Source: GCA-2712985 sp964515905 (lineage in GTDB: Bacteria; Pseudomonadota; Alphaproteobacteria; UBA7887). From it: 64,000 nucleotides of DNA. The stretch spans positions 74,768-138,767 of the forward strand of contig CAZEWK010000095.1 of assembly GCA_964515905.1 (NCBI GenBank), written 5' to 3'. Below the pieces are notes generated by a model. The model saw only the letters and a list, made by a program, of their open reading frames with translations, made no database searches and had not been told where the DNA came from. Shown in pieces: positions 45,121 through 53,589 of this stretch (its first letter is position 1; every line of letters begins with the position of its first letter). The position numbers were made by a program, and so were the translations under genes.

Positions 45121-45490
45121 TTAGGGGATCATTAGCCTTCCGGCTGCGAAATCTTGGGTCCGTATTACTATTATAAATAAGTGGGACCTCGAATCAGACT
45201 TAATTATGCTAGCCATGTCGGTACTTTAGGAGGGTCTATTCGACCTATGCTGGAATTACACGGCGATCATTTGGCATTTTCAAATCTCACCTAAATCTAA
45301 AGCAGGTAAAAGAGCGTCGCTAGCCGACCTCGGTAGATGGGGATTCCCCGCAGTAGGGTCCCTTTTTTACCTTCTGTACACGTGCTTTTTGCTGGACCAG
45401 ATCTAAGTTGGGTTTCCGTCACCTTATTGTACTTAGGCTTCTCTTCAACTAATTTGGGTTAGGATCCGAGAGGAATTCTTTAACAATAAT
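45121..45490. other. 370-bp gap between DUF2794 gene and 2-hydroxyacid dehydrogenase
   Basis: No open frame of note is present. The second half contains a potentially structured stretch at 45305-45371, listed separately. Nothing resembling SRP RNA or tmRNA was recognised, and a 6S RNA assignment could not be made. Confidence 0.55.
45305..45371 (+). other. Candidate structured RNA or terminator upstream of the hydroxyacid dehydrogenase
   Basis: GGTAAAA (45305-45311) can pair with TTTTACC (45365-45371). Inside this are GTCG-ctagc-CGAC and a GGGG-ATT-CCCC hairpin. An alternative GGGAT/GTCCC stem runs directly into T6 (45363-45368) and would look like an intrinsic terminator. The competing folds are suggestive of an attenuator, but no ligand or function is indicated. 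Confidence 0.3.
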
Positions 45491-45511
45491 GTGAAGAAAT
45501 TAGCTAGAACA

Positions 45512-46486
45512 ATGAAAATTGCCTACTTAATAAAAGTACGTCCGGACCTTAAGGAGATAGTTCCAAGCGATGTAGACCGCTACGTTCAAATTTTTGCGAA
45601 CCAGGACGGAGTTTATGAAACGAAAGACCTCGATAAGGTTTCTGAGGTAGATGCATTTATAATTAGTATGGAACCCGTCAACGAGCAAATACTAGCGGCT
45701 GCGGAAAATCTTAAGATAGTGCAACGCCTTGGTGTGGGCTATGAGACCATTGATTTGCAGGCGACAGCAAACCGTCAGATTCCTGCTTGTAATATAGATG
45801 GCGTTAATAAAGAGGCTGTTGCCGAGCATAATATGGCCCTAATTCTGGCTTTAGCGAAAAAACTACCTCAGGCTATTGATTTTACACAGCAAGCAAATTG
45901 GGCCGCAGCTCGCGATTTGACCCAAAGAGCTTTTGAATTAAAAGGATGCAAGTTGGGTATTATTGGTTTTGGAGATACCGGCTCCTCTCTGGCAAAGCGA
46001 GCAAGTGCGTTTGAGATGCAGATTATTTACAATGAAATTCGCAGTATCAATGAGGATATAGCCCGGGAACTTAATGCGACACATGTCAGTAAAGAAGAGC
46101 TTTTCCATGAAGCGGATATTATATGTATTTGTACCGATCTGAACGATAGCACTAAAGGAATGATTAATTCTGACGCACTTACGCTTATGCGGCCACACAC
46201 CACTTTTTTATGTTGTGCGCGTGGGGGTATTGTGGATGAGGATGCACTGGCAGTTGCTTTAAAAACGGGGCAGATTGCTCAAGCTGGTATAGATGTTTTT
46301 GATATAGAGCCGATTACTGCAAGTAATCCTCTCATCGGGCTTCCTAATTGTCTTGTTACGTCCCACGTTGCTGGAGTTACCCATCCAACTGCAATGAGAA
46401 CTTGGGAGTGGGCGCATGACAACGTTCGTGCAGTCGTTTTGCGCGGAGAGCGCCCTAAATGGATTAAGAATGGGGTGAATAGCTAA
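45512..46486 (+). CDS. D-isomer-specific 2-hydroxyacid dehydrogenase
   Basis: This NAD(P)-dependent oxidoreductase of the phosphoglycerate/glyoxylate dehydrogenase family reduces 2-keto acids or oxidises D-2-hydroxy acids. The ATG at 45512 gives 324 residues starting MKIAYLIKV; a GTG at 45491 is also in frame. The cofactor motif is GFGDTGSSLA. Catalytic residues are Arg in CCARGGIVDEDAL, Glu in DVFDIEPI and His in TSHVAGVTH. The exact substrate is not predictable. It is preceded by a 370-bp non-coding gap and has no operon partner. Confidence 0.88.
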   Translation: MKIAYLIKVRPDLKEIVPSDVDRYVQIFANQDGVYETKDLDKVSEVDAFIISMEPVNEQILAAAENLKIVQRLGVGYETIDLQATANRQIPACNIDGVNKEAVAEHNMALILALAKKLPQAIDFTQQANWAAARDLTQRAFELKGCKLGIIGFGDTGSSLAKRASAFEMQIIYNEIRSINEDIARELNATHVSKEELFHEADIICICTDLNDSTKGMINSDALTLMRPHTTFLCCARGGIVDEDALAVALKTGQIAQAGIDVFDIEPITASNPLIGLPNCLVTSHVAGVTHPTAMRTWEWAHDNVRAVVLRGERPKWIKNGVNS

Positions 46487-46508
46487 TATTTAAGTTAAAT
46501 TTCATTTA

Positions 46509-47501
46509 TTATCTTAAAGCCATTTGCAACATACAAATGTAGTCACGGTATTCGATTCTGAGTGCCTCTGGTTCTTCAATGAATACATTTCCTAACCAGT
46601 CTGGGTGACAAAGTTCGTGGATTAGTTCTCTATGACCTTGACAAGTTAAGTAGACTATAAGGTCCCCATTTTTTTGTTTTTTGTGAGATTGGGAAGGATG
46701 AAATTTAATTGATTCGGCACGCGTTGCTGATGTTTTATTGAAACGAAGTTTTATCTTCAGTGTCTCATCACCATGGAAAACTCCGAAACTTTCCGCGACC
46801 CAATTTTTAAAATTCCAATCGCGACTTGGACGAAAATAGGTCCCAGTAAGCTCAGCCGCTTTTATTAAATCTAGTCGGTATGTTATGGGCGGTTTGTCTT
46901 CGACTGAAGCTACCAGATATCCAAACCTAGAAAAAACCATACCCAATGGCCTTATTTTTCGCCAAACAGTTCTTGTTCTATTGTTGGCACGGTATAGGAG
47001 GCGCACTTCTTCAAATCCTGACAAAGCTTTTTCTAGAATTAGCATTAGCTTTTCATTAACCGGGTTACGGGGTCCAACACGGCCGAGATGTGCAGCCCGC
47101 TCAATCAAGATTTCTTGATCAATTGCAAGGTGTTTTAATAGAGGCGCTTGTCCCGCGAGGAGTTTAGTTAGACCTTCTTTTGCTGCACCCTTATGCATCG
47201 CTGCTAGGTGTCTTTCCAGAGCAGATCGTTCCGTTGTTTTTAAATTCAGAATGTTTGAAGGAAGACCATCTAAATGCCATCTCTTTACCAGATGGTGATC
47301 TCCTTCCACAACTGACGTTTTGGGTTCTAAACCCAGTCCGTGAAGACCGGCTAACATCCGTTCGATCGTCTTTCTAGATCGTTCGGTTATCTCTATCATT
47401 TGTTTGATAGTGAGGCCAGTCGAGCTTGCCTGGAGCGCAGTAGCCAGTTCAATTAACGGTATGAGTTTATTGTACGCCACTGCTTCGGTTCCATAATACA
47501 A
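46509..47501 (-). CDS. WYL-domain transcriptional regulator
   Basis: This 330-residue cytoplasmic regulator is of the YafY/PafBC type. The N-terminal winged helix-turn-helix (residues about 12-60) contains LTIKQMIEITERSRKTIERMLAGL. A WYL domain in the middle includes VRLLYRA, IRPLGMVFSRFGYLVASVEDKPPITYRLDLI. A WCX-like C-terminal extension follows. WYL domains sense ligands or nucleic acid, and such proteins control DNA-damage and phage-defence loci in many bacteria. The first start is TTG (47501); a GTG at 47480 is possible. It is divergent from the repeat protein at 47610, its most likely target. Confidence 0.85.
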   Translation of the reverse strand: MYYGTEAVAYNKLIPLIELATALQASSTGLTIKQMIEITERSRKTIERMLAGLHGLGLEPKTSVVEGDHHLVKRWHLDGLPSNILNLKTTERSALERHLAAMHKGAAKEGLTKLLAGQAPLLKHLAIDQEILIERAAHLGRVGPRNPVNEKLMLILEKALSGFEEVRLLYRANNRTRTVWRKIRPLGMVFSRFGYLVASVEDKPPITYRLDLIKAAELTGTYFRPSRDWNFKNWVAESFGVFHGDETLKIKLRFNKTSATRAESIKFHPSQSHKKQKNGDLIVYLTCQGHRELIHELCHPDWLGNVFIEEPEALRIEYRDYICMLQMALR

Positions 47502-47507
47502 AATAGA

Positions 47508-47552
47508 TAATTTATTATACCCCGTTTATTGACGTAAAACAGCTATAAATTA
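47508..47552. promoter_or_regulatory. 8-bp inverted repeat between WYL regulator and repeat protein
   Basis: TAATTTAT (47508-47515) and ATAAATTA (47545-47552) are exact reverse complements, 37 bp centre to centre, in the short divergent promoter region. It may be a regulator site, but AT-rich 8-mers recur by chance in this genome. Confidence 0.3.
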
Positions 47553-47609
47553 GTTTTCTGTCGATGATATTTTTTATTTGGCTTTGATGCTGCGAAAAGG
47601 GGAAACGTA

Positions 47610-48341
47610 ATGAACACCTATTTTTTACCAACGGAGCGTTGTAGGTTTGACCAGGCTAAGAGAAACGCAGATATCCAAGGTTTAGAAATTATAAAAGGAG
47701 AAGGCCTGCAATACAGGTGTGAAGGGTTTGGTGTGCAAGCATACATTTGTGTTGAGAAAGGTTGGGTGCGTGGTGGATGGCAACACGAGGTCGATGACAG
47801 CGATACTGTCCAACTAGTTCTCACTCTAATTACCAATTGTGAATGGGTAGGAGAATATGATGAGAAGTTTTTCGCTTATCTAAATTGGAACCAACGGGAA
47901 CGTGTTGCGAGCGCCAATGAGGCGGCACAGGACGTTATAGAGATGGCAAAATTAGAGGGATATACTTTAACCGAACAAGAGGCGGTAAAAGATGAAATCC
48001 ATTATGAATTAAGTGAAAGAAAGAGGTTTGGTGTTGGAGAAGCACTCCCTCTCGCTGTACCAGTACATGAATTCGACCTTTACGCACCCTCTAAACCATG
48101 TCGAATTGATGATGCCCTTGAGAACGCTCGCATTGCTGGTCTCTACGTTGATTACCACAAAAGTGGGAAAATTGATTTTAGTTATGGCCCTTTGACTGAT
48201 GAGCAGGGTTCGGTAACAAATAAACCTGTAGTAACAGCACTAATTGAAGATGGTTTTATTAAGGACGCTGCAGTTTACACTTGGTCAACTAACAATAGTA
48301 ATGAAACCTTGCACGCAATTACCAGATGTACATGGTATTAG
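47610..48341 (+). CDS. Unrecognised protein with two related CR-D-A-NA-I-GL repeats
   Basis: I do not recognise this 243-residue protein. It has no signal peptide or membrane helix. It contains two alignable units of about 75-85 residues. The first begins CRFDQAKRNADIQGLEI (from residue 11) and ends TNCEW. The second begins CRIDDALENARIAGLYV (from about residue 167) and ends TRCTW. A charged helical linker with IEMAKLEGYTLTEQEAVKDEIHYEL joins them. Each unit keeps a Cys-Arg near its start and Cys-x-Trp at its end. AAGGGG precedes the ATG by a few nt. It faces the WYL regulator across about 110 bp and may be controlled by it. Confidence 0.7.
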   Translation: MNTYFLPTERCRFDQAKRNADIQGLEIIKGEGLQYRCEGFGVQAYICVEKGWVRGGWQHEVDDSDTVQLVLTLITNCEWVGEYDEKFFAYLNWNQRERVASANEAAQDVIEMAKLEGYTLTEQEAVKDEIHYELSERKRFGVGEALPLAVPVHEFDLYAPSKPCRIDDALENARIAGLYVDYHKSGKIDFSYGPLTDEQGSVTNKPVVTALIEDGFIKDAAVYTWSTNNSNETLHAITRCTWY

Positions 48342-48357
48342 GGTTGTTGATTCGGTT

Positions 48358-48954
48358 TTACATGCCCACACAGCCTGTATTAACAGTACCCCAAAAACGT
48401 GAAGAAGTATTACACAGGATCGCCTTTTGTATTTGGTAATACCAAACTTTGGCGGTAGACAAATCGGCATCGTTGAGTTTAGTTTCGTTTAAATTTCCAT
48501 GATATACCCAAGCCTTACGGAGATCGGCTCCTGTCAAATCAGCGTTGGACAGCCTAGTGCCAACCAAAACTGCGCCCCTGAAATCAATGCCCTGCAAATC
48601 AAGGCCTCTCATTCCAGCGGCTCGAAGATTTGCTCTCCGGAAAATGGCCCCTTTGACGGTGGCGCCCGCTAGACTCGCAGATAAAAGGTTGGCTTCGGTC
48701 AAGTTGGCTCCTGTGAGGTTTGCCTCACGCAGATTTGTGGCAATGAATTGGGTTTTTCGCAGATCAGCATTTTCTAAATTTACCCCTTGAAAATTTTGCC
48801 AACTTAAGTTGGCACCACTCAGGTCACATCCGGGGCACGCATTGTGCTTTTTTAGGTAAAATAAGTCTGCTTCATCAAAAGCATTACTTTTTGTGTGAAA
48901 GAATCCAAGAGACACAAAAAGGATAAAAATAAAACCGAGTGCAAGGTTATTCAT
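48358..48954 (-). CDS. Secreted pentapeptide-repeat protein
   Basis: The ATG at 48954 gives 198 residues with a signal peptide (NNLALGFIFILFVSLGFFHTKSNA), so the product is probably periplasmic. The rest is a run of A(D/N)LxX pentapeptides (CDLSGANLSW, ANLTGANLTEANLL, ADLTGADLRKA), which fold as a right-handed quadrilateral beta-helix. Paired cysteines precede the repeat (CPGC) and lie at the C-terminus (AILCNT...TGC). A TTG at 48963 is an alternative start. Function is unknown; export argues against a gyrase-mimic role. It converges with the repeat protein upstream. Confidence 0.85.
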   Translation of the reverse strand: MNNLALGFIFILFVSLGFFHTKSNAFDEADLFYLKKHNACPGCDLSGANLSWQNFQGVNLENADLRKTQFIATNLREANLTGANLTEANLLSASLAGATVKGAIFRRANLRAAGMRGLDLQGIDFRGAVLVGTRLSNADLTGADLRKAWVYHGNLNETKLNDADLSTAKVWYYQIQKAILCNTSSRFWGTVNTGCVGM

Positions 48955-49198
48955 AAGGAACAATCAATTGGAGTTGAAAGGATACAAAGATGATTTATTA
49001 GACCACCGTCTCACTTTGTAAGAAATTCGAAGTTTTTTCAATAAGGTTAAGGTATCGAACTCTCCTGAGGGACATAATATTCGGTTTTAAGCGACGGAAT
49101 CATTTTGATCATTTGTATTTTGGTTTATATATGGCTGCTGAGATGTCACGATTTGGTGGCAGTAGATATTGTCTCATAATGCTTGCGAGGGTTCTGTT

Positions 49199-51067
49199 GT
49201 GGAAAAATCCAAAAAGGTTCTTATCGATAATCATCCTGGTCGAAATGCTCAGACATATGGCATTGCTAGGGAAATTGGTACAGATCTTGAACTCATACAC
49301 CAGCCGTCTGTAGGTGTTATAGGGAATAAAGGGGACTCCCAATGCTATCTAGGAGTCCAGGGTAAGGTTGAGGTTATACAAGAATGTTTACGCCAAAAGA
49401 TTGGTACTGGGGAAGACCAATTGCGTATGAGATTGGTGCAACCAGAGTACACTATCGCAACTTCTGATGGGATGCGTAACGGAACCAAGGAAATGCGGTA
49501 TTCCTTAATAGGTCGTGAAGTGACCCATGATTCGGTATGTGAGCATCTGAGTGCTAGTGGGTTAGAGGGAACAATCGCGGTGGTTGCTTGTGATAAACCA
49601 CCTGTTGGAACTCTAGCAGCGATACTGGAGCATAATCGCCCCGCAATAATTATGTCAGATGGCCCAATTCGTCCTGGTGAGGACTCTATTACTGGAGAGC
49701 CTATTGATATAATTTCGAGCTTTCAGATAGCCGGCAATCACGATGGTGATACAACAAAGAGGGTTGCTTGTGAATCGTGCCCCGGTTATGGAAGTTGTGG
49801 AGGAATGTTCACATATAATACCATGCAAACGTTCATTGCTGTTGTAGGAATGGAGCCACTTCATATGGTGTCTCCTGCTTCCGATGATGAACTTAGGCTT
49901 AAACAATTTCCCAGAGAGCTTATTGACTATTTGGAAGTGATGGTCAGAAATGCAGTGACTCCCAGGGATATTGTGAGTCGAGATTCAATTCGGAATGCAA
50001 TGATTGTATCAATGGCTATTGGAGGATCAACAAACGTTCTGTTGCACGGTCCCGAAATTGCACGGGCTGCTGGATTTAGAAGCTTTTCTAAAGACATAAT
50101 GTCGTCTGAAGAATTTAACTATCTATCGCAATATGTTGTTCCTGTTTTGGTTGATGCTAGACCATTTGGAAAATATTCGATGGTCGACATTGATATACAG
50201 GGAGGGATCCAGGTTATCGTAAAAGAGTTATTAGAAGCAGGGTTACTCAATGGTGATTGTCTAACCTGTACTGGTGAAACACTCTCCGAACAAATCAAGC
50301 GTTTGAACCCCCCAGAACCTGACGGAGAGGTTATTTATTCTGTCAGTGAACCTTATAAGCCCACTGGTGGTCTGCGGGTGCTTGGGGGAAACCTCTCACC
50401 AGATCACAGTGCGGTGTTAAAGTTGGCCGGTGTTGAGGGTGGATTGGAAAATAACGTTTTCGCTGGAAAAGCACGTGTCTTTGATGGAGAAGGTGGTTTA
50501 CTGAATGCTTTAGAAAAAGAACCAGGCACCTTTAAGAATCATGACATGGTAGTTGTTCGTTACGAGGGGCCAAGCGGAGCCCCAGGTATGCCCGAGATGC
50601 TCGATTCGACATCAAGAATCACAACACTCTGTCGAGAGCGGGGGATCGTCATTGCCCTTATGACAGACGGGCGGTTTTCGGGTGGATCAGTTGGGCTAGT
50701 GGTTGGGCACGTAGGTCCAGAAGCAGCACTAGGTGGGGAGATTGGTCTGATTGAAGATGGTGACAAAATTGTTATAGATCTCAATAGTAACGAGATAAAT
50801 TGCACCGAACTTTCTGAACCCGACACCTACAGAAGCAGAAAGTCCGCTTGGTCTAAAATTGTCGAAGACAACGGCGGAATGCATCCGTCGGTTGGTGAGG
50901 TAAATACCAGATTGCTGAACAGAATGAGACAATCTGCCGTATCTGCGAACTTCGGGGCGGGTATGCATCCTGGCAGGAATCTATGGGTAAGCGAACCCCG
51001 TGATCCAGTAAGAACATCTTTTATTCCGGCTAATAAGTATCGCTCCGAGTCTGGGAAATCGTTCTAA
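49199..51067 (+). CDS. IlvD/Edd family dehydratase
   Basis: This is a 622-residue Fe-S dehydratase of the dihydroxy-acid/6-phosphogluconate/sugar-acid dehydratase family, which removes water from 2,3-dihydroxy acids. The three cluster cysteines are present: GDSQCYLG, ACDKPPVG and YGSCGGMFTYNTM. The C-terminal swivel domain has SGAPGMPEM and MTDGRFSGGSVGLVVGHVGPEAA. The CDK motif reads CDKPPVG rather than CDKxxPG, and the sequence diverges from housekeeping IlvD, so a sugar-acid or unusual hydroxy-acid substrate is likely. GTG at 49199 with GAGGG upstream is preferred; TTG at 49169 is the longest possible start. Confidence 0.88.
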   Translation: MEKSKKVLIDNHPGRNAQTYGIAREIGTDLELIHQPSVGVIGNKGDSQCYLGVQGKVEVIQECLRQKIGTGEDQLRMRLVQPEYTIATSDGMRNGTKEMRYSLIGREVTHDSVCEHLSASGLEGTIAVVACDKPPVGTLAAILEHNRPAIIMSDGPIRPGEDSITGEPIDIISSFQIAGNHDGDTTKRVACESCPGYGSCGGMFTYNTMQTFIAVVGMEPLHMVSPASDDELRLKQFPRELIDYLEVMVRNAVTPRDIVSRDSIRNAMIVSMAIGGSTNVLLHGPEIARAAGFRSFSKDIMSSEEFNYLSQYVVPVLVDARPFGKYSMVDIDIQGGIQVIVKELLEAGLLNGDCLTCTGETLSEQIKRLNPPEPDGEVIYSVSEPYKPTGGLRVLGGNLSPDHSAVLKLAGVEGGLENNVFAGKARVFDGEGGLLNALEKEPGTFKNHDMVVVRYEGPSGAPGMPEMLDSTSRITTLCRERGIVIALMTDGRFSGGSVGLVVGHVGPEAALGGEIGLIEDGDKIVIDLNSNEINCTELSEPDTYRSRKSAWSKIVEDNGGMHPSVGEVNTRLLNRMRQSAVSANFGAGMHPGRNLWVSEPRDPVRTSFIPANKYRSESGKSF

Positions 51068-51126
51068 TTTTTGTATCTAGAGGGGTTGTAAAGCATCTGC
51101 AGGGTCTTGCAATTGTCACCCATACA

Positions 51127-51207
51127 ATGGTTATGCCATTTCTTCTTACTGCCATGGGACTGATCTTGTTTTTAATTGGTAAAGAAAGACTTTTAATTCT
51201 TATGTAA
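51127..51207 (+). CDS. Possible 26-residue hydrophobic small protein
   Basis: A short frame, MVMPFLLTAMGLILFLIG followed by KERLLILM, looks like a single membrane helix with a positive end. It lies after the dehydratase and overlaps the stop of the convergent gene at 51193. No strong ribosome site is seen, so it may be chance. Confidence 0.2.
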   Translation: MVMPFLLTAMGLILFLIGKERLLILM

Positions 51208-51507
51208 GACTTGTTTTACCTCAAAAACTTCTCTGGTCCGATTAACCTTTCTTGCCCAGCGCCCGTCAAATTTTTTAATAAAAGATTTCATGAGGTCAGA
51301 CTTCAGCAAGTGGTTCGCTGTTTCCAAGTCCCGAAACTCATAAAAGGCAAGGTGTACACCCGGTTCAACATCGCTCCATCCGCGCATGGCACTGATGGCC
51401 TTAAATTGGCTTAAGGCTTCAGGCAGGTGCTCTTTTTGGTACCATTCGTCAAATAATTCTCGACTTTCTTCCTCGACATCGGCTCGAACAATAAGATAGG
51501 CACTCAT
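51193..51507 (-). CDS. Small dimeric alpha/beta-barrel-like protein (EthD/DUF4286-like)
   Basis: The ATG at 51507, 9 nt after GAGGAA, gives 104 residues: MSAYLIVRADVEEESRELFDEWYQKEHLPEAL. The pattern of an opening beta strand and D-W-Y-x-x-E-H-L-P-E/D-A is typical of the EthD/DUF4286 ferredoxin-like group, often found beside catabolic oxidoreductases. The exact function is unknown. Neighbours are the IlvD/Edd dehydratase and the hydroxyacyl-CoA dehydrogenase. Confidence 0.7.
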   Translation of the reverse strand: MSAYLIVRADVEEESRELFDEWYQKEHLPEALSQFKAISAMRGWSDVEPGVHLAFYEFRDLETANHLLKSDLMKSFIKKFDGRWARKVNRTREVFEVKQVLHKN

Positions 51508-51770
51508 TAGTCGTGTTCCTCGTTTATTATATAGTGGGATGATGGAGTAGTTATGTCCACGCAATGGTAACAGGTAAAACAAAATGTCAGTGGATACAAT
51601 CGTTGTCGACAGACAGTTAGTGCCATGACCGATTTTTCGACTAGAATGATTGCCGCAATATACAGAGAGTTTATTTAATGAACTTAAGAAGGTGGAATTG
51701 TAAGTATATTTGAAAATTCTAGTACTCTAACAGGACAATATAGTGAAACGTAGTCTAGGAGAATCCCGTC

Positions 51771-52733
51771 ATGGATAAAAACAGAACGGTTGCAGTTGTT
51801 GGCGCAGGACTTATGGGGCATGGATTAGCATTAGTTCACGCAATGGGGGGTTGCGAGGTCAAGATTCAGGATATAAGTCTGACACAGCTAGAGCAGGGAA
51901 TGAAACTCATTTCCAGCGCTTTAGATACTATGACTGTTGCGGGTCATCTTAGGCCACAAGAGTCTTCAACTATTCTAGGACGGATTGAGGCCGTAGAAAC
52001 GTTGTCGCATGCCGTTCGGGATTCAGAGTTGATAGTGGAAGCAGTTTCCGAAACAGAGGATGTGAAAAAATCGGTATTCAAAGAGATAGACTCTTTTGCT
52101 CCGTCAGATGCCATTATTGCGAGCAACACATCGATGCTAAATATTTTTCCATTGGTACCGGCTGGGCGGCAAAGAAATTGTGTTATCGCCCACTGGTACA
52201 CCCCCCCATACATCATTGATTTAGTTGATCTAGCCGCAGGTCCCCAAACTGATTCAGAAGTTCTTAAAAGAATGGAAGCGTTTTACCTGAAATTGGCTAA
52301 GAAGCCTGTAGTTTTCAAAAAATTTATTAGCGGCTATGTGGCTAACAGACTACAAAGTGCAATGGGTATGGAGATATTAAAATTATTAGATGAAGGCTGG
52401 GCTACTGCCGGTGCGATTGATGATTCTATAAAATACGGCCTGGCGCATAGGATGGCTTTGCAAGGGGCTTTAATGAAAGCGGATTTTGCTGGGTTGAAGC
52501 TTTATCAACAAGGAAAAGCTAATATGACGTACCATCCACCGACACCGACAGAGAGTAGTTCTACACTAGATAGACTGATAAATTCGGGACGGTACGGAGT
52601 GATGAGTGGAGCTGGCTTTTTTGATTATGGGGGTATGACCCCTGCCGAAATTTTTAGAAATAGGGATATAGGGCTTTTAAAGTTAAAGGCGCTTTCCGCT
52701 GATATAGAGGAAGAATATCCGCTGGCCTGTTGA
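51771..52733 (+). CDS. 3-hydroxyacyl-CoA dehydrogenase family protein
   Basis: This 320-residue NAD-dependent dehydrogenase has an N-terminal Rossmann domain (VAVVGAGLMGHGLALVHAMGG) and a C-terminal 6PGDH-like helical domain. ASNTSMLNI is conserved. The catalytic histidine is in IAHWYTPPYIIDLVDL; the HWxxPP form, instead of HFFNPV, is typical of stand-alone enzymes related to lambda-crystallin and carnitine dehydrogenase, so the substrate may be a small hydroxy acid rather than a long acyl-CoA. AGGAG lies about 9 nt before the ATG. It stands as a single gene. Confidence 0.85.
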   Translation: MDKNRTVAVVGAGLMGHGLALVHAMGGCEVKIQDISLTQLEQGMKLISSALDTMTVAGHLRPQESSTILGRIEAVETLSHAVRDSELIVEAVSETEDVKKSVFKEIDSFAPSDAIIASNTSMLNIFPLVPAGRQRNCVIAHWYTPPYIIDLVDLAAGPQTDSEVLKRMEAFYLKLAKKPVVFKKFISGYVANRLQSAMGMEILKLLDEGWATAGAIDDSIKYGLAHRMALQGALMKADFAGLKLYQQGKANMTYHPPTPTESSSTLDRLINSGRYGVMSGAGFFDYGGMTPAEIFRNRDIGLLKLKALSADIEEEYPLAC

Positions 52734-53049
52734 TGTCATTGTTGTAGTCAAATGAAGGAATTAATCAAATTTTTCCAGCCTATGTGAATGGTGAAAAACA
52801 CGTAAACTTCGCTAAACAGTTTGTCCAGAATACTAGTCCCGTGGTGCTGTTGGGTCGTAATGTAAGCACTGTGGGGCCCAATATTTGAGAAGCGTACCAT
52901 CCACAATATTCGGACACTCGAGGTGAGTCGCGTCATTTTAGTGGAACAAATAGCCCCTGTTACAGGCTATGTATCCCTTTTCAGACAGAATTATGTGCTT
53001 GGAGCGGGTGGAAGGAATGATGGACGGGCAAGGATGAGTTTTCTTAATA
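52734..53049. other. 316-bp gap after the hydroxyacyl-CoA dehydrogenase
   Basis: No supported gene is present. One plus-strand frame reads AYVNGEKHVNFAKQF... before a stop, but it has no start and matches nothing I can name. It might be gene debris. No RNA or terminator was recognised. Confidence 0.45.
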
Positions 53050-53340
53050 TTAAATACCGTCAAGTATTAGCTGGGTTTTTACTGTGGTAAGAGATTCTCG
53101 AAGTTCCTTCCACGGTTTATAATCGGGATCTGATATAAAGGCGTTTAGGGCGTCGCGAGAAGGAAATTTAAGCATGACAATCCGCTCCGGTTTCCAATCT
53201 CCCACTGTTACCTCAACTGTTCCGCCACGACAGCAATACTCTCCACCATGCCGTGCAACATATTGCGGTGCTTGTTTTTTATATTCTTCATATGCTTCAG
53301 TGTCATGCACAATAGCTTCAGTCATAAGATACACTGACAT
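53050..53340 (-). CDS. DUF1330 family protein
   Basis: This 96-residue protein of the DUF1330 ferredoxin-like fold group opens with SVYLMTEAIVHDTEAYEEYKKQAP. YVARHGGEYCCRGG and KFPSRDALNAFISDPDYKP are characteristic. Proteins of this family are small dimers of unknown activity that recur near catabolic genes. The CC pair after GEY is unusual but need not be functional. It has no close operon partner. Confidence 0.85.
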   Translation of the reverse strand: MSVYLMTEAIVHDTEAYEEYKKQAPQYVARHGGEYCCRGGTVEVTVGDWKPERIVMLKFPSRDALNAFISDPDYKPWKELRESLTTVKTQLILDGI

Positions 53341-53589
53341 TCATTTTACCTTTTATGTATAATTTAGGGACCTCGGGTACGAGCTAAGAGCATAGCGATA
53401 ATACCCGTCGTGCACAAATTAGCGAATTTTTCTTTCAAATTTTATATTTCGAATGTTGGCGAAACCCATGAGAAAAATGATGCAAATGCCATTCACTAAT
53501 AACTATTTGTTGATTATTTTGAGCCCAATTTGGTCAGGGATCCACCGCTTGGGGCGCTTTATTCTGTTGGCAATAGTGGTGAAATCGCC

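Noticed and set aside
52734..53049. Aldehyde-dehydrogenase remnant suggested by a YVNGE-like string
   Set aside because: Only a few residues resemble that family and the surrounding frame gives no further match.
53376..53410. CGGGTA/TACCCG inverted repeat upstream of the DUF1330 gene
   Set aside because: Six-bp arms over a wide loop, with no T-tract; consistent with chance.
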